This document shows positions 21,605 through 32,394 of a DNA stretch of 64,000 bases, in pieces (positions within the stretch are counted from its first letter, which is position 1; every line of letters begins with the position of its first letter). The stretch is taken from contig OY101118.1 in the NCBI GenBank assembly GCA_956465555.1, forward strand, positions 3,245,751-3,309,750, in the 5' to 3' direction. Position numbers and translations under genes: made by a program. This stretch comes from Nitzschia sp. pyKryTriq1 (lineage: Eukaryota; Bacillariophyta; Bacillariophyceae; Bacillariales; Bacillariaceae). Under the pieces are notes generated by a model, which was not told the origin of the DNA, did not search any database, and worked only from the letters and a program-made list of their open reading frames with translations.

Positions 21605-22174
21605 TCACGCCTTGTTCTCCGCATCTACACGTGGAAGCCTCTCACTCTCTGAGTAGTCGTTCAAGTACAAAGTCCATAGGTACACGTACTTGGCATATAA
21701 CAGAGCGCTAGAACCCCGTGCGACCGATCGGATTCGTTCGATTCGCTCGAATCCGATGGTGCGCGGGGAGTGCTCGCCTTGCCCAGGGTGGGTGGGCCGG
21801 GAAAGCTTTACTCTACTTCTAATCTGTCGATTGAGAGGCGTGTTGGTTATCCAACTTTTTTGGTTGGTGTACTTACCGAATTTTGAAATTTCATATAGCT
21901 TGGCTTTTGACGGCCACAGCGTGTTTGGTTCGACGTATGGTGGAAGTTTTTCGAGCTTGAATACGTTACTTGTTTGGAGGGTGAGTCGTCCCATTTTTGT
22001 GAAGAGAGAGAAGAGCTTGGCTGTACCTTGGGTACGAATCCAGCCGGCGGCGGGTGGATCCCCGTTGGGTGGCTTCCCCATGGCGATACCGAGGGGGAGG
22101 GTTTGGATGGCTTTCTTTTTTGTCGGGCTCCCCCCGACGTTGTCCATCTTGCGCTTGATGAAGTTGGTTTGCAT
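21605..22174 (-). CDS. Unrecognised ORF, possible remnant of a mobile element
   Basis: 189 codons from ATG 22174. Unlike nearly every other frame in the window it has almost no simple repeats. It begins MQTNFIKRKMDNVGGSPTKK and is basic in the middle. A 169-codon plus-strand frame overlaps it, so the strand is not certain. A strong imperfect inverted repeat (21714-21768) lies within it. Composition and a lack of CTAGTA motifs set the stretch 21.6-22.7 kb apart from its surroundings. No domain is recognised. It may be a host gene, a gag-like fragment or chance. Confidence 0.3.
   Translation of the reverse strand: MQTNFIKRKMDNVGGSPTKKKAIQTLPLGIAMGKPPNGDPPAAGWIRTQGTAKLFSLFTKMGRLTLQTSNVFKLEKLPPYVEPNTLWPSKAKLYEISKFGKYTNQKSWITNTPLNRQIRSRVKLSRPTHPGQGEHSPRTIGFERIERIRSVARGSSALLYAKYVYLWTLYLNDYSESERLPRVDAENKA
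21714..21768. other. Imperfect inverted repeat
   Basis: CCCCGTGCGACCGATCGG...ATTCG (21714-21736) pairs with CGAATCCGATGGTGCGCGGGG-type sequence at 21748-21768, leaving a loop of 11 bases and a few mismatches. Confidence 0.6.
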
Positions 22175-23092
22175 GTTTGCTTGCGGTTCCTGTAGTTAAG
22201 GCGATAGAGTTGATTATGTTAGATTACTGTTTTTGGTTTGTAATCTGTATTTTAGTCGAGCAAGAATTGAATCATGCGGCGAATCCGCAGCATTGGTTGT
22301 TTTGCTGGGATGTTGTCGGGCCGACCTTTTGAATTCGGTTTCGGTGTGGTGGTGGAACGATGAATGTAGAAATAGGTCTACGGTGACTGAAGAAAGTAGA
22401 TTTCGGACGGTAGCTGAAAAATAAATCTACCGCCGCGTCGCTCGTTTCGTCGCCTTTTGCGACGTTTTATTCTACCCGACAAAGAACAGACGCTGCACGA
22501 TAACAACACGCACGTTCACAACCCCTCAAAACGTTCACGCACTACTGTGTAGTTGAAAAAAATTCTACTGTACCGTACTGTCTGTGCGCCGCAAATCGAC
22601 CTCCGCGTCGCTCGTTTTCATCGCATTTTTCGACAAAACAATTCACACCAACGCAATAACAATAATGCTGACGCATTTCGCGTCCAAAAGGGGTGAGAGC
22701 GCACCGACTTGTACGATTTCGGAGATGAGAACCCCGTGTTATTGTTAGTAGATTTTATGGTAGATTATTTTTCGACTACATTCACATAACCACAGTAGTA
22801 CCATAGTCTCTTCTCTACTGTACGAGGAGCTCTTCTTCTTGTTAGTTGTTGAAAGCTACTAGTAGCTGCTGTTTGGTGGAAGCGGGTCGACATACCGGCT
22901 GATGATGGCCGCAGGCATCAATGATGTTAGACTACTACTACTAGTACTATGCACTACTCTATAGTAGTATAGAGCGCCATGTTTCTTGTAGCTATTAGAC
23001 TAGTACTAGCTAGTAGAGCTGTAGTCAACTACTAATTACTAGGGGGGCACGACTGTACTACGTAGTCTTGTCAAGTCTAGTTGTCTCTCCTA
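22175..23092. other. Spacer with two similar GC-rich motifs
   Basis: CGCGTCGCTCGTTT occurs at about 22434 and 22606 in similar contexts (CCGCGTCGCTCGTTT followed by TCGC ... TTTT ... CGAC). The right part (22790-23090) returns to CTAGTA-rich sequence. No gene is supported. Confidence 0.4.
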
Positions 23093-24658
23093 CTAGTATC
23101 GAACTGGATGAAGATGATGTTGTTGACTGCTGCTGCTGCTGCTGTGGATCGTCCTTCCACCACCGGTTCTACTACTACCACCGCCGCCACCTAGTAGTAG
23201 TTTCGGCCGGACCCGCCTTGTTGTTGTTGTTGATGTTGCTGCTTCGTCGTCTTCTTCTTCTTCTACTACTACTTCGTGTTGAGCAGCAGCAGTAGTAGTA
23301 GTAGCAGCAGCAGCTGCTGCCGCACTGATCATGGCAAGATGCTCCGCATTGTTAAACAACACTCCGCCACCTTCTTTTTGCACTTTGGCTTGTTGTTCTT
23401 CTCTTTGTTGTTCTTGTTGTTGTTGCTGCTGCCCTATGATAATATTGTGCGTAAGAAAGCCTTGACCGCCACCGCCACCGCCACTACCAACATTATCAAC
23501 ACTGCTAAAGAAGTACTCGTTGTAATTCCGATCACATTCACCATCACCACTCAAAGCATTGTGATTGTGATTGTGGTCCTTGTGGTCCTTGTGGTGGTTG
23601 TGGTTCTGGTCGGAATGATCGCCCAACAAGGTAGCGAGTGGATCATATACTTGACAAAAGTCATTAAAGCCTTGGACCAGTGCCATGTCGGTCGATATTG
23701 CCGTATATTTTTGGGAGATTCGCGACACAAGCAATTCCGGAACTGACGACGATGATGATGATGATGATGAATATGAGGATGATGAGGAGGAGGAGGATGG
23801 CATAGTAGTAGTAGTAGTAGTACTTGCAACTCTCCTCTTTGCTTTTTGTTGTAGTAGCTGTTGCCGTAGCTGCTGTTGTTGTTGTTTCTTCTTGAAGGAG
23901 TGGTACGCCAATATGACACATCGAATGGTTCGTCTCTTGTGTTGACTGCGTGTTAGATTGAATCGTTCCAAGCCACTCATGTCGGCAGCATCGGCATCAT
24001 GATCATGATCATCAACGGCATTATCGACAGGAGGATTAGCAGCAGCAGCAGCAGCAGCAGCAGCATCGTGATGAGGAGGAGGAGGAGGAGGTTGTGACTG
24101 TGACTGTGACAGTGATGACTGGAGTGGTTTGCCGTACAGCACGAGTTGACGTGTTTGCGACTTGAAACGGGCAATTTCTTGGGGTTGATACCACAATTCC
24201 TGGGCATGACTTTCCGTCAATTCTCCATTCGGAAAGGGTAATGGGGGAATAATCATGCTGGAACTGGAGGAGGAGGAGCAGCAGGCATTACCACCACCAC
24301 CACCACCACCACCAGCAGCAGCACTGGTACCACCATCCGTCGTCGAGGAATGGAATTGCACCCGGGAGCGTTTGCGAGATGAAGAAGAAAAGGATGATGA
24401 TAATGAGGAGGAGGAGGAGGATGACTCATCAGTTGTTGTTGTTGTTGTTGTCGTCGTCCTCCTCCTCTTCGTCTGTTGCTGTTGTTGCTCTTTACTCGTA
24501 CAAGTATTACTACTTTTGCCGGTGAACCTCTGTTTTGCGTTCGTTGAAGAAGCCATGGTACTATTGCTGTTGCTGTTGCTGTTGCTGCTATTGTGATTGT
24601 GATTGTGATTGTGATTGTGCTGGTTGCTATTGTTATTGTTATTCCAAGAAGCGTTCAT
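23093..24658 (-). CDS. WYQ-type diatom family protein
   Basis: 521 residues from ATG 24658. Paralogue of the gene at 19241. Blocks: RSRVQFHSST; ELTESHAQELWYQPQEIARF; GLERFNLTRSQHKRRTIRCV; MALVQGFNDFCQVYDPLATL. The conserved parts lie at about residues 98-420 and are separated by long Ser, Ala, Gln, Asp/His and Thr runs. The first 100 residues are almost entirely Asn, His, Ser and Thr. No targeting peptide or membrane segment. A basic cluster (TKRRRT) and SSRKRSR near the N-terminus may be nuclear signals (inference). It is transcribed in the opposite direction to the 19241 gene, so the pair is not a simple tandem copy. Confidence 0.75.
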   Translation of the reverse strand: MNASWNNNNNSNQHNHNHNHNHNSSNSNSNSNSTMASSTNAKQRFTGKSSNTCTSKEQQQQQTKRRRTTTTTTTTTDESSSSSSSLSSSFSSSSRKRSRVQFHSSTTDGGTSAAAGGGGGGGGNACCSSSSSSSMIIPPLPFPNGELTESHAQELWYQPQEIARFKSQTRQLVLYGKPLQSSLSQSQSQPPPPPPHHDAAAAAAAAANPPVDNAVDDHDHDADAADMSGLERFNLTRSQHKRRTIRCVILAYHSFKKKQQQQQLRQQLLQQKAKRRVASTTTTTTMPSSSSSSSSYSSSSSSSSSVPELLVSRISQKYTAISTDMALVQGFNDFCQVYDPLATLLGDHSDQNHNHHKDHKDHNHNHNALSGDGECDRNYNEYFFSSVDNVGSGGGGGGQGFLTHNIIIGQQQQQQEQQREEQQAKVQKEGGGVLFNNAEHLAMISAAAAAAATTTTAAAQHEVVVEEEEDDEAATSTTTTRRVRPKLLLGGGGGSSRTGGGRTIHSSSSSSQQHHLHPVRY

Positions 24659-25874
24659 CGTCTTGGTAGGAAGGAAGGAAGGAAGGAAAGTAAGGAAGCA
24701 AGCTAAGGAAGGGAGGAAGGGAAGGATGATGTGATGTTGTGATTCCCGGTAGAAATTACCTAAAATACGAATGTACTGTACGAGTACAGTAGTAGTAGGA
24801 GTAGCTCAAGTCACGCACAATATTGATGATGATGCCGAAAAAAGTGGCCGATAATAATAGACGATGCGAAGAAGGAGAAGGTCTCGAATAAATAAGCAGC
24901 AGGCGGCAGAGAGGGCGATGATGATTCTTCTTCTTCGAACCGGGCTCCTTGCTTGCCATGTCACTCACTACAGCGTTTGTTGCCAAGCGGTCGGTGGTGC
25001 CAATCATCTGCTGGTGCCGCATGCCACGAGATCTAACCCTCTTGAAGTTGAATGAATGTGTTGAATGAATCTTTGATAGTACCAGGTAGCACTGGAAATG
25101 GTGTAGAATACGTACCAGGCAGCAGTAGGATCGATGATGAATATAAAAGATGATGATGACGCACGGATGTGATGGGAGCCTTCGCTCCCGCCTCCTGGCC
25201 AGCGGCTTCTCTATTATTCACACTCGTGGTGTTCATATGTCAATAAATGTCCAAGGGCTATTCTAAAATATCGAACATTAAGCATCCTTCTCATCACAGC
25301 ATAGCGTTTTGCATTAATCGGAGACGCCGTATGTTGAAACGGGCTTGGTTTAGTATTCACTAACTGTCTATTTGTCTGACGCAGGTCGGTGTGTGGTGGT
25401 ACCCGGTATTTTATGATGATGGGTTATTGTTTGCCGTAGATTTTCGACTTCTCTTTTTCGAAAACAACAACTACAGTACAGTACTCCCTTTTAAAATTTG
25501 GCTGGATCTCACTAGAGAATGCTTTTTGCATCTCCCACCCCAGCTTCGCTTCGCTTTCATGTCGTCCTCATCGTCAATCATAGAGACTAATACTACTTCC
25601 TTTCATTAATAATACTACTAGTAGTAGTAGGAACCTCTTTTTGTCTGCTACTACTACTACTACTACGGGTGAAAAGAGTCCATTGAGTCAATCGATTGGA
25701 CTGGCTGGAGTGGATGGTATCGTTCCGGCGGGAGAGAGATTAATTGCTCTCAACCGTCAAGGTAGCTACTAAATTAGACAGTGCACTTTTTCGCTGCTTT
25801 ACGATATACTACTACTACTAGTGTGATTACTACTTCTAGTATTGGGAACCTCTTTTTGTCTACTACTACTACAA
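24659..25874. other. Spacer with a dispersed repeat
   Basis: An AAGG microsatellite at about 24668-24690, CTAGTA clusters near 25615-25665 and 25807-25860, and dispersed repeat copy 2 at 25758-25806. No supported gene. Confidence 0.45.
25758..25806 (+). repeat. Dispersed repeat, copy 2
   Basis: Matches 9838-9891 in the same orientation (GCACTTTTTCGCTGCTTTACG core). Confidence 0.75.
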
Positions 25875-27917
25875 CTAGTTTGATCGGTCATGATGATCGT
25901 TCGGGACGGATCGTTTGACTGCAGGCCCCTCGTCTTGTTGTGGATCCTTGTTGTCATTGGCCTCCAAAGAAGAAGAATTAACATTGTTGTTGTTGCTGTT
26001 GTCTTCTGCAGGACGTTTCGTGCCCGATGATGCTTTTCGTTTCGGTCCCCAGTGCTTTTCGGGATTGAGTGGAAATCTGGATACTTTCCTATTGTTGGAT
26101 GATGAGGATGAAAAGGATTCTTTCTTTTTCTTGAGCATCATGGATTCGGGAATGGTAAAGTCGACTGGAATCGATGGTGCCACGGCCAAGATTTTGGCAC
26201 CGGGACTGTCTTGGGGTGGAGACTTTTTCGGTGGATGTTCTTGGGCCCATGCTCGCATGATATCCCAGACGATACGACTGGGAGCATCCGTTTTGACCGC
26301 TTCGGGTTCCTTGTGAAATCCACTAACATTGTATCCAGCATTGACCAGGGCAGCCTTGACCTTTTGCAATGGAGGGCAACTGCAGTGCAATACTCGAGCC
26401 AAGTCGGGGATGGTATAATACAGAGGAGTGTCAAGTTCTTCGGAAACAGACGTCAAAAGTCCCGCGAGTCGTTTGCGAGTCGCAATGAATTGCATGTTGG
26501 GTGATGACGGTGCCGACGCCGACGACGGTGCCGCTGGTGCTGGTGGTGATGAGGAGGACGACGAGGAGGATTCGGGTTCTACCAGCAGACGTTCCAAGGC
26601 CGTCTGTACGACTTGTTGATCGTGAAGGGGGCCCAACCAAAGTGGTCCACCGACCTTGTATTGGGCCCCCGTCTCGGGACAGGTGGAAGGATCCATCAAT
26701 CGAATCGATTGATAGACATTGCCCTTTTGGCCGCCCATTTGTCCATGGGGCAAGGTCGTAAAGGTGGAACATTTGGTCGATTGATAGACATGTCCAATCT
26801 TCAAGGACAAGTCATTGACGCCTCGTTTATCATTGTATACTTCCACAAAGACTCGGACATAAAAGTCCATGCCAACACTCAAAATGGGTCGAATCGTTCG
26901 TCCGTACCGAGCCGCGGAAACCGCAATGGTATGCAATAGAATACGAAGCGCCAGTTCCTGCAAATAACGGGCCGACTGAATAGGAAGGGCAGCATATCGA
27001 CCATAGGCGGTTTCGGGATGGGATCCTCCCAGAGCCGCCATGTCGGTACAGGTGATACACAACATCCCCCCACTTTCGACGGCTTGGACGGCCCCATCCA
27101 AAAAGGGAGCCGCACTCCCATAGGGATCCAGATCAATGACATCCCACATTGGCTGCTGCTTCAGTTGAGTGGGTGTCGGATCTCGGGTCTGCTGTGGTCG
27201 TCGAGAAATATACAATTCATGGGTCGCATCGCCATGATTGATACAAATTCCATACTCTCGCGTTTCGTTGGAAGTTAACATATAGTCTTGCAAATGATTG
27301 AGTCGTACATTGTCCTTGGCCCGTTCGATTGCGGCCAATTCCAAATCATTAATCGTAATATGCTTGACACCGGCGATTTCTTTCCAATATCGAACCGATC
27401 GTAATCCGGATGCCGCCAGAGCTTCCAAAATGGTCAAACCATCATCATCATCATCATCATATTGTTGATTTGGTTGTTGATTTTGGTCATTTTGTTGTTG
27501 TCGCACCAACTCGGTAGGATTCAAAGAGGCTTCATATTCGTCGAGTTGCTGTTGTAATTCTTCTCTGGATAGTTTGGTGGTTGTGGTGGTTGTGGTTCCT
27601 GTGGTGGTGGTAGTTTTTGTTTGTTGTTGTTGCTGTTGTTGTTGTTGTTGTAGTAATTCTTTTCGCTTTTGTTGGACCGCCTTGCGTACCGCTCTACGTT
27701 CGGCATAGAGGGCAATCATCACAATGCTTAAATCTCGATTCTGAACTTGTACCGGATTGTAAAAGACGGACGATTCTTGATTGGCAGGAAAAGTCATGGT
27801 GGCCGATCCTTCTTGAATGGTCGTCGTCGTCGTCGTCACAGATGTACTAGATGTACTAGTAGTAGATGCAGATGCAGCAGCAGCACCAGTCGTATTATTC
27901 GTAGGGGGGGCCATCAT
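25875..27917 (-). CDS. TRM1: tRNA (guanine(26)-N2)-dimethyltransferase TRM1
   Basis: Methylates N2 of G26 in tRNA, twice, using S-adenosylmethionine. First ATG at 27917 gives 680 residues. Motifs visible: LTILEALAASGLRSVRYWKE (SAM-binding region), INDLELAAIERAKDNV, catalytic WDVIDLDPYGSAAPFLDGAV (motif IV, DPYG), CTDMAALGG, HPETAYGRY, RPILSVGMDFYVRVFVEV and the C-terminal TRM1 region with TIPDLARVLHCSCPP. A Gln/Thr tract near residue 95 and a Ser/Pro/Ala tract near 470 interrupt it. The tail is Lys/Arg/Asn-rich and may carry a nuclear signal. Upstream of the ATG the same frame stays open for about 100 codons and reads like a transit peptide, but it has only a TTG start, so an organelle-targeted isoform or missed 5' exon is possible. 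Confidence 0.93.
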   Translation of the reverse strand: MMAPPTNNTTGAAAASASTTSTSSTSVTTTTTTIQEGSATMTFPANQESSVFYNPVQVQNRDLSIVMIALYAERRAVRKAVQQKRKELLQQQQQQQQQQTKTTTTTGTTTTTTTKLSREELQQQLDEYEASLNPTELVRQQQNDQNQQPNQQYDDDDDDGLTILEALAASGLRSVRYWKEIAGVKHITINDLELAAIERAKDNVRLNHLQDYMLTSNETREYGICINHGDATHELYISRRPQQTRDPTPTQLKQQPMWDVIDLDPYGSAAPFLDGAVQAVESGGMLCITCTDMAALGGSHPETAYGRYAALPIQSARYLQELALRILLHTIAVSAARYGRTIRPILSVGMDFYVRVFVEVYNDKRGVNDLSLKIGHVYQSTKCSTFTTLPHGQMGGQKGNVYQSIRLMDPSTCPETGAQYKVGGPLWLGPLHDQQVVQTALERLLVEPESSSSSSSSPPAPAAPSSASAPSSPNMQFIATRKRLAGLLTSVSEELDTPLYYTIPDLARVLHCSCPPLQKVKAALVNAGYNVSGFHKEPEAVKTDAPSRIVWDIMRAWAQEHPPKKSPPQDSPGAKILAVAPSIPVDFTIPESMMLKKKKESFSSSSSNNRKVSRFPLNPEKHWGPKRKASSGTKRPAEDNSNNNNVNSSSLEANDNKDPQQDEGPAVKRSVPNDHHDRSN

Positions 27918-28176
27918 GATGATCGGTGTTGTTGTTGTGGATGTCGTTGGTGATGATCGATAGGATCTTCTTGAATAAGTCAATTGGAATCCGCAAGAAG
28001 AAGAAGAAAAAGAAGAAGGTAACAAGGAGACGCGACAATGAGGACGTTGCGAAGGTGATGGTGATACCAGTCGTAGTGCTGCTCTCGTCCTTGTTGTTGT
28101 GACACTGGCAAACCACGGTACACGTAGAAGAGGAAGAATGATGGTGATGATTATGTGCTGATGATGATGATGATGA

Positions 28177-28207
<31 letters not shown>

Positions 28208-28612
28208 GTGTCGTCTTTTTGTGTAGACATATGATGTATTAGAGCTCTTTTAGTTGTACACTTAGATTTTTTCTCTCGTCTTTTTATTTCCCGCCATCAT
28301 CATCATCATCGTCATCATCATCATCATCTGTTGGTTTTGTGGTCCTCGACGGACGAATGTTGAAATCTCCGTAGTCTGTTCTTCGTCAGCTGACTGATGA
28401 CTCGTGGGACTACTTCTTCAGTCCCGTGTCGTGTAGTATTGCTAGTAGTTCGTCTGATCTTCCGATGCACGAACCTCTCTCAAGTAAAGTAAAGTAAAGT
28501 AAACTTTCGTCTCAAACTCGAGATTATGACAATGTTATTCTACCTTTGATAACTCGTTTGTTGGAATTGGATCTTTGCTCTCGTCGGTCAGTCTTGGAAC
28601 TGCCGAATCCAA
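27918..28612. other. 5' flank of TRM1 and spacer
   Basis: Includes the open upstream extension of the TRM1 frame (to about 28240) and an overlapping 111-codon frame from ATG 28230 in another frame, rich in Pro, Thr, Ser and His. An AAAGT repeat at 28483-28503. No separate gene is supported. Confidence 0.4.
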
Positions 28613-28981
28613 TTAATCATATATTCCATTTTTCGGATCGAGCCTTTTAAATGTGAGCCACTGAACATCGCGCGAGTCGATTACGGCGCGTGTGTCGGGA
28701 TTATACATTCTGTATGTGTCCGCTGGGTGGTTGGCCGAGTAGCCGACCATAATCATTTTTACTCCTTTCTGTTTCCACTTGCCCGAAAACTTGCGTCTGA
28801 CGGTTACGACGGCCGGGCGTCCGAAAGGTTGGGCATATTTGATTCTCTTGTGTGGGTCGCGGTAGAAGGTTTTGTCGGCGGGCTGAGTGCACACGCTTGA
28901 CAATGTCATGTTTTCGGTATCGTTTTGATAATTTACCCCCTCGCCCCACAGGATCATGAAGATACTAATATTCGCTCCCAA
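28613..28981 (-). mobile_element. Ty1/copia-type retrotransposon fragment
   Basis: About 122 codons, no ATG start at the 5' edge. The translation carries the region found after the integrase core of copia polyproteins: FGRPAVVTVRR, WKQKGVKMIMVGYSANHPAD, TYRMYNPDTRAVIDSRDVQW. The pattern G-x-x-x-x-V-G-Y-S ... Y-R ... S-R-D-V-x-W is typical. No reverse transcriptase, RNase H, gag or LTR is recognisable in the flanks, so this is a truncated relic of an internal part. No stop lies within the fragment, which suggests it is fairly recent or short by chance. Confidence 0.75.
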
Positions 28982-29756
28982 CTGTCTATATCTCTATCCC
29001 ACATCCTTTTCCTGTTATGGTAGTCTTTCGCTCCGTTTAGGGAATCACAATCGTTGGATTGTATTGTTCATTCTTCATGTATAGTAAACAATAGTTTCCG
29101 CTGGAACGTCGCTTCCAAGACTACCGTCCGATTGAATCGCAGACTCATCCGATTGGATCTCCATTTGGGACTGTTTCTGTACATCGCGAATCCAATTCAC
29201 GACAGACGAAGAGACTTCCTTGACCGCCTGTCCTTCTGCCCAAAGAAAGGATTTGACAGACAGACAGACAGACAGACGTCGTACAACACCACACGGCGCA
29301 CCAGCGGCGCACTCCTGCACGTATGGGACGAGTACACCCATCATACTCAAGACGTTGGAAGATTGCTTGCCAGGGATCATCTATCGAAATTACTTCATAC
29401 AAAAAATTTTGCATTATGAAAAGGAGAAATTGAGACTTAACGGGAAGAGAATAATGAAGCTCTTCGGAACCGTTCGAATTTCTAATATTTACGCCTCTAA
29501 ATACTTGCACATATGCCATGTGCTCCACAACTTGCGCGAAGTTACGCACTCAACGCATCCGATCCATCCAACGGCCGGCGGCCCATCTTGCATCCGCTAG
29601 CTGTTTCCGTCGTCACAAAGTCATCCAAAATCGACAATCAAGTAATATACCGTATCAACAACACCTCTTGCGGTCTTATTTTTCATCTATATCGTCTTTC
29701 GATACAACGATCCATCTATTCATCCATCTATTCATCCATCTATTCATCCATCTACC
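28982..29756. other. Spacer and 5' flank with a 12-bp repeat
   Basis: GACA repeats at about 29258-29276 and four TCTATTCATCCA units at about 29714-29756 directly before the next ATG. Small frames on both strands show no domain. Decayed mobile-element sequence next to the copia relic is possible but not recognisable. Confidence 0.4.
29714..29754. repeat. 12-bp tandem repeat before the start codon
   Basis: About 3.5 units of CCATCTATTCAT, ending three bases before ATG 29757. It would lie in the 5' untranslated region. Confidence 0.85.
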
Positions 29757-30558
29757 ATGCTGATTACCCTTCCATCCTTGGAATTGCAAGACCGGACATT
29801 GATTGTTCCGCAAAACGATGACGACGATGGTCAATGGAGTGCGATCTCGGATCTCGAGGGGATGCGAAGAAAAAAAGGGTATCGAAATAGTACATTGTCT
29901 TCAGTGGCCGAACTCTCTGCCGTCACTTATGACTACGACGACAAGAAGAAAAAGAAGGGAGGAGGAGCTGCTGGTGTTGGTGGTGTGTTTGGGCGCTTGT
30001 TGGGTGCCACCAGCAGCAGCAGCAGCAGCAGCAGCAAGAAGAAGAGCAACATGGATCAAGACGAATCTCGTCAAGACATGTCCGCCGCAACCACCGCGGA
30101 TGATACTCGTGAGGAGTCCGGACGGGACGCGAATGTGAAGGATACTCTTCCTACTACTGCTACTACTACTACTGCTAGTAGTACGAAGCAACAACAAGAA
30201 TCATCATTGCCCAAGAATAAGCCGCCAACTGTGAGACTCACAGTCGTCAAGACGAAAAAGGCCAAGAATGGTGCAAGGAGGTCATCTTCGTCCTCGTCCT
30301 TGAGCAGTCTTGTTCTTCTGTGGAAAAAGTCCTCCTCCAACAAGAAGGAAAACAAGAAAAAAATTACCGTCACTGCCGCTGGATACGATATTACTCATCA
30401 GGATGAGGATGACGTTCTTGATACTTCCAACAACAACAACAACAACATTATCAACAATAACAACAGACGACGCCTTCCGGTAAAGATCCTAACAGAAGAT
30501 GAAACTACCGCATCCAACGTGCCCTACAAGGCAGAGCCGGTCAAGTATTTTGAAGAAG

Positions 30559-30590
<32 letters not shown>

Positions 30591-31403
30591 GAAGAAGAAG
30601 AAGAAGATGATGATGATGAACGTGCTGCCAATGAGCGTACTACCCCAAGGAATGCTCCTATTTCTGCTCCCCAAAAGCCTTCTAACAAAAAGAATGCGCC
30701 GATTGCTGCGGCGCAAAAGCCCACTACACAATCCGCCAAAGATCATGCTGCTGATAGTACTGACCAGCACAGCAAGGTGGTACTACCTCCTCCTTCAATT
30801 GTCCAAAGACATACGTCTGTCAATCAAACGACATTGGAGGCCACAATGGCGGTTGCCAAGAAGAATTCCAAGTCTCAGCAGGAGGAGCCTTCGATCCTCG
30901 AACCCTCATCATCATGGTCGTGTTTGGGAATGATATGCGAATTGGTCATGGGAGAGAAAGTCGAATGCAAGCATTGTCGTCAGTTGGTCTACAAGGAAGC
31001 TGCGTGTGCCATCCCGCAATGCTACTACTCGAGTTCTAAACTACGAAAGCAATACATTCACGAGGAGTGCTTGGGCGAATTGGCCAATCAAGAGATGCTC
31101 ATGGGAAAGGTTCTGGACGAGTTCGAGGCACTCTGCGAATCGCTTCGACAAAGCAACAAACGAAAAAAGATGTTTTTGACGATGAAGCAACAACAAGGGA
31201 CCGAAAATAACACCAACAAGGAATCCATCTTTGGAAAGAATTTGTTCTCTCTCCGCGGGTTTCTTCAGGACCACAAGATCCGAAAAGCCGCCTATGTAAA
31301 CAGCAAGAAAGGAACCATCAAGCCCAAAAGCTACCCGTCGTCGTCGTCGTCTTCGTCGCGAAAGCCGAGGAGGGGTGCTGCCGCCGTCCGTAAACTCCGT
31401 TAA
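29757..31403 (+). CDS. Charged protein with C-x-H-C/H-x-x-C motif, cluster member 1
   Basis: 548 residues from ATG 29757. Not recognised. The N-terminal 380 residues are low-complexity: Lys clusters, Ser runs, Asn runs and an Asp/Glu block (about 268-286). The only compact region follows SWSCLGMICELVMGEKVECK: C404-K-H406-C407, 27 residues, H435-x-x-C438, and then a helix with EFEALCESLRQSNKRKK. The four ligands suit one zinc ion in a treble-clef or LIM-half-like fold (inference). The basic C-terminus ends SSSRKPRRGAAAVRKLR. The same motif occurs in the next two genes, same strand. No signal peptide or membrane segment, so cytosol or nucleus is likely. No catalytic residues are visible. Confidence 0.8.
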
Positions 31404-32394
31404 TTTCATGATGCGACCGTTTGTCATTATTTGTTTTATGATTATAATTGGATAGAACTATCACAATGTAACGATGATCTTCAACCTAATAGATATATCT
31501 GTGTTCGACCAAATCCTATGTCAACTACTTCAAGCTACTAAAGTAGTAGTCTGTCGAGTACGGCTAGCACTACTTGAAATGTATTCTGTAGAGTACGAGT
31601 ACTACTAGCAGTACGGCTAGTAGCCTCTACAGTAGGGAATGCCACTAGAGCTCAGATAGCAACCATGTAGGCATTTCTTCTTTTAGGCATGGGATACTTC
31701 GGTCAAGATTGTCGTGATGGTGCCATTGCTTTACTACTAGTCAGGATTTACTCTTGCTCAGGTCTGGTGGTAGAAAGGAGCCTAGTACTACTCGTGGTCT
31801 ACATATAAGTACCTGCCGTTAGATAGAGATTATCTCTGGTATGGGTTACCGGTGCGACGATCAGAGAGAACCATACAGCACTAGTAGTACTGTATGGTCC
31901 TCTGGGATGATGATGATGATGATTCTTCGGGTTCTTGTTCAGCATGTACAACATGTTGTTGTTGTTCGGAGTATCGGTCTCCTACTACTACTACTACTAC
32001 TACTACTAGCTGCTTTTGCTTAGTACTACTACTAGTAGTAGTAGAAGATGAGCGCGAGGAGGTCGGCGTGCGCATAAAGCATAACTGCCCTTTCCACATG
32101 CAAAAGACGCGTCCTTGATGTTGTATCATATGCCCGGTGCTCGATGTACTAAGCCCTCCGCCATATTGGCATATCAAACTCAACGCACGGATCTATCCAA
32201 CGCACGCAACTTTTCCGCACCCACGTTCTCCCTCTTTCATCGATCGCCTTCGCAATAATTGCATCATCTTTAAGGCTGCAGCATCAGCATCATCAGCATA
32301 ATATAACCACAAAATCCCATCTGCTCTCCATCACTTGCGTTCCATAAGCACTACATCGACAAAGCGATAAGCTTGTAGTGGATCGAACATCATC
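31404..32394. other. Spacer between cluster members 1 and 2
   Basis: CTAGTA-rich at 31520-31630 and 31860-32045. No supported gene. The last 150 bases lack these motifs and are the likely promoter and 5' untranslated region of the next gene. Confidence 0.45.

Noticed and set aside
29054-29600. Frames of 100-134 codons next to the copia relic
   Set aside because: No similarity to gag or pol that I can see; Cys/Ser-rich part comes from the GACA repeat.
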